Positions 1 to 8,686 of a stretch of 19,182 bases of DNA are shown one piece after another. Position 1 is the stretch's first letter. Each line of letters starts with the position of its first letter. Position numbers and translations under genes: made by a program. The stretch covers positions 1 to 19,182 of the forward strand of contig CAWUXI010000144.1 in the NCBI GenBank assembly GCA_963926405.1, given 5' to 3'. The stretch comes from CALSMU01 sp963926405 (GTDB taxonomy: Bacteria; Bacteroidota; Bacteroidia; Flavobacteriales_D; Parvicellaceae). A model generated the notes under the pieces. That model was given only the letters and a program-made list of their open reading frames with translations, was not told the origin of the DNA and ran no database searches.

Positions 1-3000
1 CTTTTATCTCCACCGATAACTTTTACACAAACGGATATGTCTTGTTTTGGAGAAGTTGACGGTACTATCACGATCACTTCTATTACATCAGGAGATTCTT
101 TATTCTACACAAGTGGTCCAACGTTAATTGCTAATAACACATTAAACCCAACTGGACTATTACCTGGGCAATACACTGTCGAAGATACAGAAGACGGATG
201 TGTTTCATCCTCGGTCATTGATATTTTAGAGCCTTTAGAAATTGCGTTAACAGCAGCACTAATCAATCCTCTATGTGCTGATGAATTTACAGGAGAAATT
301 GACCTTACACCTACTGATAATTTAGGCATAACTACTTATGCATGGACTGGTCCAAATGGTTATGTTTCAACGAATGAAGACATAACAGGACTGGAAGCAG
401 GACAATACTGTGTTACTGTAACAGACGGAAATGGATGTCAGGCAGCAGCATGTTATGATTTGAACGATAACCCTGCTTTGACATTAACTACTTCAAGTCT
501 GCCCGCTTCTTGTGCTGGAAATGATGGTCAAGTATCGGTTATTGCAGTAGGGGGAGTATTGCCATATACAATTGATTGGGATTTCAACGGGATAGGATTT
601 GATAATGCTACTGAAACAGGACTAGATCCACTAGCAACTATGGTTACAGTTATAGATGATTTGGGTTGTCTGGCAACTGCGAATGAAACGGTTATAAATC
701 CTAGTGCCCCTTCAATTACTTTAGTGACGCAATCAGATGTAACCTGTTTTGGTAATAACGATGGTTCAATAATTGTTAATGTTTCTGGAGGACAAGTGCC
801 ATATACAAGTTTTTTATGGAGCCAATCTGGAGCTATAACGCAGGACATTACTAATTCAGGGCCAATATATGATACGCTTACAGTGACGGATGCTGATGGA
901 TGTTTAGCAACTTATAGTGATAGTATTTTAGAGCCAGCAATATTAGCTGTAACTGGAATAGATATAAGCCCATCATGCAATGGTGATGGACTAGGAGCAA
1001 TAGACATCACTGTAACTGGCGGAACTTTAGGATATACGTTCGCTTGGTCAGATCCATTACCTTTTTCTGCTAATGAAGATGTTAACGGACTAGGAGGAGG
1101 TACTTATGATTTACTGGTTACGGACACCAACCTTTGTACAACCACATATTCTGCTACTTTGATAGAACCAACCGCAATAGTTTTAACATCAGCTGTATTA
1201 AATTCTTTATGTGTTACTTCAGATGGCGCGGTGAGCGTTGCGGCAAGCGGAGGAACAGCACCATATACTTATGAATGGGAAGAGGTATTAATTCCAGGAG
1301 TATCTCTTGGAACAAATGACACGGTAGTTAATCTTGCTAATGGATGTTATCAAGCAGTTGTTACGGATTTTAATGTTTGTCAAGACTCGGTAACGATTTG
1401 CGTTTCTGATATAACTGGACCTGATGTTACAAGTTCTGTGACTCCTGTTTTTTGTTTTGGTGATGGTAACGGTTCAATTGATTTGACCGTGACAGAGACT
1501 GGATTAACTTATGATTGGACTGGCCCTGTTCCATTTGTGGACCCAGGAACCGAAGATTTAACAAATATTGGTGGAGGGACTTATGTTTCATCCGTAACAA
1601 ATCCTGCAGGGTGCAGCACTACACAAACAATTATAGTTGATGGCCCAACAGAACCAATTGCTGCTGTAGCTATTATTACCGATATTACATGTTTTGATGA
1701 TGGATCTGGAGCAATTGATTTAACAACTACCGGAGGCAGTCCTTCTTTAATTTCTGGATATACTTATTCTTGGACTGGTCCTGATATGTTTACTTCTTCA
1801 TCTGAAAACATATCAAATTTGTATTCAGGTTGTTATGATTTAATTGTTTCGGATTCAAATTTGTGTAATTACAACATCACTTATTGCTTAACTCAACCGG
1901 ATTCAATCGCATTGAATGCAATCGCAATTGATGCAGCTTGCGGATTGCCAGATGGATCCATTGTAACTGCAGTTACTGGAGGTAGCCCTTCTTTAATTTC
2001 AGGATATACTTATTCTTGGTCAAATACTTCAGGGCCAATGCTCGGGAATAACTCTGCGGAGAATGCACTAAACGGAGATATATATCAAATAGTTGTGACA
2101 GATAGTTTGGGTTGCGCAACAACAGAGATTTTCACAATACAGGACTCAAATGGACCTTCTGTTACCGTAGCAGAAGTCGATGTGACTTGTAACGGATTGG
2201 ATAATGGTTCTATTTCCTTGACAACCGTAAGTACGGATTTAATCTTCGATTGGACAAGTGTTGTTTTATTGTTCAATTCTTCATCAGCAAACATCTCAGG
2301 ATTGGCCCCAGATACATATAACGTGGTGGTAACAGATACCGTATCAGGTTGTTCTACTGTTGCTTCTATAGAGATCGCAGAACCTTCTGCTCTTGCAATC
2401 TCCGGATTAGATGCCAATGTACTTTGTTCGGGCGGAATGGATGGAAGTATCGATATAACAGTAACCGGAGGATCCCCATTTTTAACTGTACCTGATTATA
2501 CCTATACCTGGACAAGTACTAATAGTGGTTTCCTTCCTAATCCATCGCTATCAGAAGATCTTGTTGCTTTAGATACAGGTAACTATACGGTTGTAGCGAC
2601 AGATTCTTATGGGTGCACAATAACTGAGCAATACACAATTAATCAGCCAGTTCCTATGGAACTTGCATCAGTCCTTGTAATAGATAGTTGTTTCCAGGAA
2701 GGAGCTGGCGAGATCGATATTACAGTAACACAAGGAACGGCTCCATATGTGTATTCTTGGACAGCTTTGCTTCCTAGTTTTACTCCTACGAGTAATGAGG
2801 ATATTGCGAACTTGATAGCCGATACCTATAGCTTAACTATTATAGATGAAAATGGTTGTCAAAAAGATACCTCGTTTATTATGATCGAATCCACTGAAAT
2901 AATAGCGGATGTTACAGTAACAAACGCTAACTGTTTATCGTCTAATGGCTCAGCAGTTTCCAATGCTAGTGGAGGTTCAGCACCTTATACATATGATTGG

Positions 3001-5517
3001 GGAGGAATTAGCACAGGAGCTGATATTACTAATGTTCCTTCTGGACCATATAATTTGGGAATTATTGGTTCTTATGGATGCAGACTGGACACAGTTATTA
3101 CTATAAATGATATTGGAGCAGCTTTAATTACAGTTGATAATATTACAAATGTTAGTTGTTATGGGTCAACTGATGGGGGTATAGATGTTTCAATCACAGG
3201 AACAGGGCCATATACCTATTTATGGAATCCAAATGCAATTTCTCAGTTAGAAGACTTAACAGATGCTCCAGCGGATATTTATTTATACCAAGTTATTGAT
3301 GCAGCAGGGTGTAATTCTTTCGAAACAATCACGGTTGCTTCTCCAACGGAAGTTACAGGAAACTATACAGTGACTGATGCTACTTGTGGAATCTGTGATG
3401 GAGGAGCAACCATAACTGCTAGTGGCGGCTCAGCACCTTACACGTATAATTGGTCTGATGGACAAACTACCTCTATTGCTGGTAGTTTATGCCCAGGTGT
3501 TCAGACTGTTCAGATTACTGATTTTAACAATTGTGTTGTAAATGTAAATGTCGGAGTGAGTGATATTGGAGGTCCTACAAGCTATACAATGACTGAGGTC
3601 GGTGTAACTTGTAATGATGGGAATGATGGGTCCGCTGAAGTGACTGCATCAGGAGGAACATTGCCATATACATACCTCTGGATCCACGATGGATCTACAA
3701 ATAGCTTGGCATCTAACTTAGAAGTGGGTAACTACAGTGTTGAAATTACCGATTCGAATGGCTGTGTTTTAATTGGAGAAACTACAATTACTGCGGCTAC
3801 TGTTATTGCAGCAACTGCCTACATAACTCCATCTGCATGTGGAGGTTCAGATGGGTCTATTATAACGACTACTACTGGAGGATCTGGAGCATATACTTAT
3901 ATGTGGTCTCCTGCCCCTGGAACAGGAAAGGATACAACTGGTGCAGCAGCAGGGATATATACATTAACGATTGATGACGGAAATTGCCAAGTGATTGAAA
4001 CCTTTACTATTCCAGGAACTGGGTCGCCCGAAGTTGTCTTGCAAACAGTTGGAGCCAATTGTTATAATGATAACACGGGGTCTATTTCCGCTGCAGTAAC
4101 CAATTTCATTGGTGTTGTAACATATGAATGGTTTAATGGAACAGCTTCAATGGGGGCAGCTGGAGCTTTAAATGTTGCTGATGCATTGGCTCCAGGAACG
4201 TATACTGTAGAAGTATTTGATCCAGGGACTGGATGTTTTGCTTATGCGTCAGGGGTTGTAAACGCTCCAGATACGATTTTATTTAGTTCTCCTACAATAA
4301 TTGACCCCTCTTGTGGCGGTAGTTGTGACGGAGAAGCTTATGTTGTAGTCTCAGGAGGAACATTACCATATGCATATACTTGGACAGGAAATCCTTCTGT
4401 AGGAGCTGATGCAACTAGTTTATGTGCGGGTGCTGATACAGTGATAATTACAGATGCCAATTTATGTACGTTATTATCAGAAGTAATCGTTAATGATCCT
4501 ATAGCAATCTCAATAGTAATAGATTCTATTACGGATGCATACTGTGTCAATTCAACAGACGGAGCTATTTACATAACGGTAAATGGAGGATCGTTACCTT
4601 ATATATATAGCTGGGCGTCTATTCCTCCATCTGGGTTTGTTGATCCTGGAGGCCCGTCTATAACGAATGTTCTGCCAATGGACTATGAAGTTTCTATTAC
4701 AGATAATAATGGATGTATTTATCTAGACACAATTCCAGTTGATACGCTGAATGTATTAATTGCAAATGCAGGCATAGACAGTAGCCTTTGTGTGGGGGAT
4801 TGTATTGATATGATAGGAACAGCTACAGGAACGTTTAATTATACTTTGGAATGGTTTGAAGTGTCAAATGGAGTTAGTAACAGCTTGGCTTTAACTGATA
4901 CATTGCAATATTGCCCAATAGTTGCAGATTTAGACATCTTAGTCTTAGTTGCTACAGACCTAAATTGCAGCTCCGCAGATACAGTAGAGGTTTTGGTTAA
5001 TCCCTTGCCAATAGTAGATGCAGGATTGGACTATATTGAAACGTATGGAACACCAATTATTTTAGGTGGTTCGCCTACCGCTACTGATGTAATTTATCAA
5101 TGGGCGCCAACAACAAACTTTACAGATACATCGGGGACAGAATCTAATCCAGAATTATTAGTAATAATTAGCCAGAACTATTTAGTTACGGTTATAGATA
5201 CTAATGGATGTATTAATAGCGACTCGGTAAATGTCGAATTATTACCAGATGTATTTTTCCCTAATGGATTCTCTCCAAATGGAGATGGAATAAATGATAC
5301 TTGGCAACTTGACCTGATGACTGAATTTCCAGAATCTGTTATTGAAGTTTATAATAGGTGGGGGCAGCAACTCTTTATATCAGTTGGCGATGTGCAACAA
5401 TTTGACGGAACTTATAAAGGTAAGGATCTACCGGTCGGGACATATTATTATATAATAACCCTAAACCACCCTGAGTATCCGGATGCTTTTACTGGGCCTA
5501 TAACAATAATGCGATAA
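1..5517 (+). CDS. Giant SprB-like T9SS adhesin with type B sorting domain, 5' end outside window
   Basis: The reading frame is open from base 1, so the ATG at 37 lies inside a repeat and the true start is upstream; 1,838 residues are visible. Numbering from the first codon, residues 1 to about 1584 are roughly 20 SprB-type repeats averaging about 79 residues. Each has an early Cys followed by a DGSI-like strand, a GG..PYTY.W core, a GxY.V.VTD strand and a closing NGC. Residues about 1585-1668 and 1669-1749 are two Ig/PKD-like domains. Residues about 1750-1838 are the gliding-motility-associated C-terminal domain (type B, CHU_C family), with FSPNGDGIND and VYNRWG. Such proteins are exported by T9SS and displayed on the cell surface; SprB of Flavobacterium johnsoniae is the gliding adhesin. 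A SprF-like gene follows immediately, which supports this role. Ligand and a role in gliding are unproven; a generic adhesin is possible. Lys and Arg are almost absent. Confidence 0.93.
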   Translation, partial: LLSPPITFTQTDMSCFGEVDGTITITSITSGDSLFYTSGPTLIANNTLNPTGLLPGQYTVEDTEDGCVSSSVIDILEPLEIALTAALINPLCADEFTGEIDLTPTDNLGITTYAWTGPNGYVSTNEDITGLEAGQYCVTVTDGNGCQAAACYDLNDNPALTLTTSSLPASCAGNDGQVSVIAVGGVLPYTIDWDFNGIGFDNATETGLDPLATMVTVIDDLGCLATANETVINPSAPSITLVTQSDVTCFGNNDGSIIVNVSGGQVPYTSFLWSQSGAITQDITNSGPIYDTLTVTDADGCLATYSDSILEPAILAVTGIDISPSCNGDGLGAIDITVTGGTLGYTFAWSDPLPFSANEDVNGLGGGTYDLLVTDTNLCTTTYSATLIEPTAIVLTSAVLNSLCVTSDGAVSVAASGGTAPYTYEWEEVLIPGVSLGTNDTVVNLANGCYQAVVTDFNVCQDSVTICVSDITGPDVTSSVTPVFCFGDGNGSIDLTVTETGLTYDWTGPVPFVDPGTEDLTNIGGGTYVSSVTNPAGCSTTQTIIVDGPTEPIAAVAIITDITCFDDGSGAIDLTTTGGSPSLISGYTYSWTGPDMFTSSSENISNLYSGCYDLIVSDSNLCNYNITYCLTQPDSIALNAIAIDAACGLPDGSIVTAVTGGSPSLISGYTYSWSNTSGPMLGNNSAENALNGDIYQIVVTDSLGCATTEIFTIQDSNGPSVTVAEVDVTCNGLDNGSISLTTVSTDLIFDWTSVVLLFNSSSANISGLAPDTYNVVVTDTVSGCSTVASIEIAEPSALAISGLDANVLCSGGMDGSIDITVTGGSPFLTVPDYTYTWTSTNSGFLPNPSLSEDLVALDTGNYTVVATDSYGCTITEQYTINQPVPMELASVLVIDSCFQEGAGEIDITVTQGTAPYVYSWTALLPSFTPTSNEDIANLIADTYSLTIIDENGCQKDTSFIMIESTEIIADVTVTNANCLSSNGSAVSNASGGSAPYTYDWGGISTGADITNVPSGPYNLGIIGSYGCRLDTVITINDIGAALITVDNITNVSCYGSTDGGIDVSITGTGPYTYLWNPNAISQLEDLTDAPADIYLYQVIDAAGCNSFETITVASPTEVTGNYTVTDATCGICDGGATITASGGSAPYTYNWSDGQTTSIAGSLCPGVQTVQITDFNNCVVNVNVGVSDIGGPTSYTMTEVGVTCNDGNDGSAEVTASGGTLPYTYLWIHDGSTNSLASNLEVGNYSVEITDSNGCVLIGETTITAATVIAATAYITPSACGGSDGSIITTTTGGSGAYTYMWSPAPGTGKDTTGAAAGIYTLTIDDGNCQVIETFTIPGTGSPEVVLQTVGANCYNDNTGSISAAVTNFIGVVTYEWFNGTASMGAAGALNVADALAPGTYTVEVFDPGTGCFAYASGVVNAPDTILFSSPTIIDPSCGGSCDGEAYVVVSGGTLPYAYTWTGNPSVGADATSLCAGADTVIITDANLCTLLSEVIVNDPIAISIVIDSITDAYCVNSTDGAIYITVNGGSLPYIYSWASIPPSGFVDPGGPSITNVLPMDYEVSITDNNGCIYLDTIPVDTLNVLIANAGIDSSLCVGDCIDMIGTATGTFNYTLEWFEVSNGVSNSLALTDTLQYCPIVADLDILVLVATDLNCSSADTVEVLVNPLPIVDAGLDYIETYGTPIILGGSPTATDVIYQWAPTTNFTDTSGTESNPELLVIISQNYLVTVIDTNGCINSDSVNVELLPDVFFPNGFSPNGDGINDTWQLDLMTEFPESVIEVYNRWGQQLFISVGDVQQFDGTYKGKDLPVGTYYYIITLNHPEYPDAFTGPITIMR
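1732..2019 (+). repeat. Two near-identical 42-bp segments in adjacent SprB repeats
   Basis: Bases 1732-1773 and 1978-2019 differ at only 3 of 42 positions and are exactly 246 bases (82 codons) apart, in the same frame. Both encode GGSPSLISGYTYSW, which includes a SPSLISG insertion absent from most other repeats; a related but different SPFLTVPDYTYTW occurs near 2470. The rest of the two repeats has diverged strongly, so this looks like local gene conversion or a recent short duplication within the array. Confidence 0.85.
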
Positions 5518-5527
5518 AGATAAAAAG

Positions 5528-6448
5528 ATGAAAATAAAATATTTAATCATAGCAGTTTACTGTTTGTCTTTATTCAATGTTAAGGCACAACAGTTACCAA
5601 CATTTAGTCAGTTTCTATTCAATGATTATGCATATAATCCTGCAATAGCAGGTTCAAGATCCTACTTTGAGGTTAAGTCAGGACATAGATATCAATGGGT
5701 CGGGTTGACTGATGCGCCAAGAACGTATTCATTAACGGTAAATGGTCCAACAAAAAAGCTAAAGATGGGGGTAGGGGCATTTCTTTATACAGATCATGTT
5801 GGTCCAACCAGACGGACGGGATTTCAAGGGTCTTATTCTTACCAATTAAACCTATCTGAATCTATTCGGCTTTCTCTAGGGGCGAGTTTTGGGATATCAG
5901 AATGGAAGTTAGATGGCCATAAGATAAACACCTATTCTCCCAATGATCCAGTTATTATTGACGGCGTGATGCAAACGCTTGTTCCAGATGCAAAATGTGC
6001 ACTTTATTTGTATCATGAGAATTGGAATTTTGGAGTAGCGGCTCCAAATATTTTACAATCTAAATTAAAATTTGACGAAGGAACAAATACAGGGTTAAGT
6101 AAGCTCGAGGACCATTATTATGTACATGGAGGATATCGCTTTAATGTAAGTGAAGACATTCAAATAGAACCAACGGTTTTGGTTAAGTATGTTCAAGCTG
6201 CTCCAGTTCAAGCGGACTTGATGACTAAAGCAACGTATAAGAATCAGATATGGCTAGGCTTAGCTTACCGGACTTCCGATGCGGCTTCTGCTATGATTGG
6301 ATACCTATTCCGTGAAAATTTACTGATAGGATATTCATATGATTTTACGACTTCCAATTTAAAAAACTATAGTTCAGGAACACATGAGTTATTAATTGGA
6401 GTGCGGTTTGTAAGAGGCAGTACCTTTGAAGTGCCAAATATGGAATGA
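5528..6448 (+). CDS. PorP/SprF family T9SS outer-membrane protein
   Basis: This is a 306-residue protein with a signal peptide ending near VKAQQ (residues 1-20 or 21). It then shows the family opening LPTFSQFLFNDYAYNPAIAGSR, in which PQ/PTFSQ and NPAxAGS-like positions are typical, followed by alternating beta strands and a C-terminal LLIGVRF strand, as expected for an outer-membrane barrel. Length fits the family (about 300-330). SprF of F. johnsoniae is needed for surface delivery of SprB, and members of the family pair with type B cargo. Here the gene starts 10 bases after the stop of a SprB-like adhesin carrying a type B sorting domain, so the two are very probably cotranscribed and work as a cargo/partner pair. 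The ATG at 5528 begins a standard signal peptide and is the natural start. The family is certain; the one-to-one pairing is inferred from context. Confidence 0.93.
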   Translation: MKIKYLIIAVYCLSLFNVKAQQLPTFSQFLFNDYAYNPAIAGSRSYFEVKSGHRYQWVGLTDAPRTYSLTVNGPTKKLKMGVGAFLYTDHVGPTRRTGFQGSYSYQLNLSESIRLSLGASFGISEWKLDGHKINTYSPNDPVIIDGVMQTLVPDAKCALYLYHENWNFGVAAPNILQSKLKFDEGTNTGLSKLEDHYYVHGGYRFNVSEDIQIEPTVLVKYVQAAPVQADLMTKATYKNQIWLGLAYRTSDAASAMIGYLFRENLLIGYSYDFTTSNLKNYSSGTHELLIGVRFVRGSTFEVPNME

Positions 6449-6504
6449 TTCAAACGATCTTGTGTTTCAAAAATTATTGGTGCGCAGAAAATAATATGAT
6501 ATAA

Positions 6505-7956
6505 ATGAGTTTGTACCGCCCAAGCCTTAGAACAAGGATTTATATATCGATGTTGGCAATAATTCTATTGTCATTACTAATAATTGGAGCTACGACTATC
6601 ATTTTTTTCGACGATCAAAATGAAAAGTACCATCAAGACCGATTAAAAAGAAAAGAACATACAGTTGCTACATCATTACAGTACTTTTTGAAGGAGGTAG
6701 AAATTGCTAAAAACATGGACTTTGTGCGAAAGGATTTTGAGTACAAAGTTAAGGAGCTAGCAGACGTCAATAACATCGAGATAAATATATTTAACACAAA
6801 AGGACAAGTTCTAATGTCCAGCAGAGATAACAAAAGTGACCCGGAATTTTATACACGAACGATCGGGCCAGAACTTCTAGAAAAGTTGCAGTATTCAAAA
6901 CAACGTCAAGTAGAAAACTTAAACAAGCACTATGTGTCTACTTATTCTTATGTCTTAAATAATAAAGGGCAAGAAATTGCTATAATTAATATTCCATATA
7001 ATTTAGAGAATTCTAATGACAAAAGTGATTTAGCACCATTTTTAACAACTCTGCTCGAGATATATGTATTCTTATTAATTGGAGCAAGCTTACTTGCTTA
7101 TTTTTTGTCTAATTACATTACAAAGTCTCTAAGAGAAATTGCAAACAAATTGAAAGAAGTTAAAATTAACAAGAAAAATTTATTAATTGAATGGAAAGGT
7201 GAAGACGAAATAGGAGCCTTAGTGGATGAATATAATTTAATGATTGAGGAGTTAGAGTCAAGCGCCGAGAAATTAGCAAAGAGTGAAAGAGAAAGTGCCT
7301 GGAGAGAAATGGCAAAGCAAGTTGCTCATGAGATTAAAAACCCTCTAACGCCGATGAGATTGAGTGTTCAACACTTGGAAAGAGCATTGGATAAAAATGA
7401 TCCAGAGTTTAAGGAAAAACTATCTAAGTTTTCGGCTAATATGGTGCAGCAAATTGACACATTGACATCTATAGCCAATGAGTTTTCCAATTTTGCTCAA
7501 ATGCCAAAAGCTACTATTTTGGAAATTGACATCAAAGAAGTTTTGAGATCTACCTGTGAATTATTCAGCGAGACAGTTGACGTAGATGTTGTTTTTGAAG
7601 CAAATGATCCAAATGAGGCAATAATTTTAGGCGATAAAGAACAATTAAATCGTGTGTTTAGTAATCTGATAAAAAATGCGATTCAGGCAATTCCTGATGA
7701 TAGGAGAGGGATTATTAAGGTTGGATTAGTTCCAAAAGGAAACACACATTTGATTATTGTTAAAGATAATGGAACTGGAATAACTACAGAAATTGAAAAA
7801 AAGATATTTTCGCCAAATTTTACGACTAAATCTAACGGCGCTGGTTTGGGTTTAGCTATGGTTAAACAGATAATAGATAATCATACTGGGCAAATATATT
7901 TTGAAACACAGATAGGAGAGGGCACTGCATTTTATGTAGAACTTCCGAATAGTTAA
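6505..7956 (+). CDS. NtrY-like transmembrane sensor histidine kinase
   Basis: A 483-residue kinase. Residues about 12-35 form a first membrane helix, 36-178 an extracytoplasmic sensor region, 181-205 a second helix and about 205-258 a HAMP linker. The H-box lies around AHEIKNPLTP with phosphoacceptor His275. The ATPase domain shows the N-box (N387, N391 in NLIKNAIQAI), the G1 box DNGTGI (421-426), an F-box FSPNFTTK (435-442) and the G2 box GAGLGL (445-450). All catalytic motifs are intact, so it should be active. The KNPLTP form of the H-box resembles NtrY-type kinases. No response regulator is encoded next to it in this window, so the partner is unknown. Its stop is 4 bases before the recO ATG, suggesting one transcript with recO and the following receptor. 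The 56-base gap upstream shows no convincing promoter. Confidence 0.93.
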   Translation: MSLYRPSLRTRIYISMLAIILLSLLIIGATTIIFFDDQNEKYHQDRLKRKEHTVATSLQYFLKEVEIAKNMDFVRKDFEYKVKELADVNNIEINIFNTKGQVLMSSRDNKSDPEFYTRTIGPELLEKLQYSKQRQVENLNKHYVSTYSYVLNNKGQEIAIINIPYNLENSNDKSDLAPFLTTLLEIYVFLLIGASLLAYFLSNYITKSLREIANKLKEVKINKKNLLIEWKGEDEIGALVDEYNLMIEELESSAEKLAKSERESAWREMAKQVAHEIKNPLTPMRLSVQHLERALDKNDPEFKEKLSKFSANMVQQIDTLTSIANEFSNFAQMPKATILEIDIKEVLRSTCELFSETVDVDVVFEANDPNEAIILGDKEQLNRVFSNLIKNAIQAIPDDRRGIIKVGLVPKGNTHLIIVKDNGTGITTEIEKKIFSPNFTTKSNGAGLGLAMVKQIIDNHTGQIYFETQIGEGTAFYVELPNS

Positions 7957-7960
7957 GTTG

Positions 7961-8683
7961 ATGCGGCAATCGATAAAAGGAATTTACTTAAATCATTTCC
8001 CTTACTCCGAAACAAGTGCTATTTTAAAAGTATTTACACAGGAGTATGGTTTGCAATCATTTATTGCAAAAGGAATAAAGAAAAAAAAAGGAGCAGCAGC
8101 AGTTCTCCAACCTTTCCATTTGTTAGAAATTGAGAGCTCATATAATCCAAATAAAAGCCTTAATTATGCAGGCCTTATTAAGTTGCAAAAACCACCAGTT
8201 TCTATTACAAGAGACGTAAGAAAGAGCATGATTGCTATATTTCTCACTGAAATTTTATATAAGTGCATTAAGGAAGAGGAAACTAATTCAGAGCTATACG
8301 ACTATATCTCTACGGCGATTTCTATTTTTGATGAAAGCGAATTTAATGCGAATTTTCACCTCGTTTTTTTAATGGGACTATCTAGGTATTTTGGTTTTCA
8401 ACCCTCGCCACCGGAGAAACCTAGTCAAAAATTTTTCAGCTTAAAAGAAGGGGTTTTTGAGTTCCCGAAAGACATTTTTGATTACCATTTATCGGTTGAG
8501 TTATCCGAATCTTTTATACTGCTTATAGGCACGAAGTTTGATACTATTTCAGAATTGAATTATTCTAATCCCGAACGAAAGGAATTATTAGGAGCAATGG
8601 TTAAATACTATGAAATGCAATTGGGAATGAAAAAGGATATAATAACTTCGCACAAAATTTTGGAAACCATATTTGAAGATTGA
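7961..8683 (+). CDS. recO: DNA repair protein RecO
   Basis: RecO binds single-stranded DNA and, with RecR (and RecF), helps load RecA onto SSB-coated gaps; it also anneals complementary strands. The 240-residue protein opens with the characteristic OB-fold region (YSETSAILKVFTQEYG, FIAKGIKKKKG, LQPFHLLEIE, residues about 17-68) and continues as the helical C-terminal domain, including MGLSRYFGFQPS, a position well kept in Bacteroidota RecO. There is no CxxC zinc motif, which is common in this phylum. Length is normal. I chose the ATG at 7961; a TTG directly before it at 7958 would add one residue. The gene sits 4 bases after the kinase stop and its own stop is 3 bases before the receptor start, so a housekeeping repair gene is embedded in an envelope cluster. 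Confidence 0.93.
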   Translation: MRQSIKGIYLNHFPYSETSAILKVFTQEYGLQSFIAKGIKKKKGAAAVLQPFHLLEIESSYNPNKSLNYAGLIKLQKPPVSITRDVRKSMIAIFLTEILYKCIKEEETNSELYDYISTAISIFDESEFNANFHLVFLMGLSRYFGFQPSPPEKPSQKFFSLKEGVFEFPKDIFDYHLSVELSESFILLIGTKFDTISELNYSNPERKELLGAMVKYYEMQLGMKKDIITSHKILETIFED

Positions 8684-8686
8684 TAA

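Noticed and set aside
37..39. ATG at 37 as the start of the adhesin
   Set aside because: The frame is open upstream to base 1 and the residues before it continue the SprB repeat; there is no signal peptide.
528..848. Antisense open frame inside the adhesin, with similar ones at 2085-2417 and 4338-4550
   Set aside because: They mirror repetitive, stop-poor codons of the SprB repeats and show no start context or protein features.
6396..6428. TACCTTTG box at 6421-6428 as a promoter for the histidine kinase
   Set aside because: The only TTG at a tolerable distance is 22 bases away and weak, and the box lies within conserved coding sequence of the SprF-like gene.
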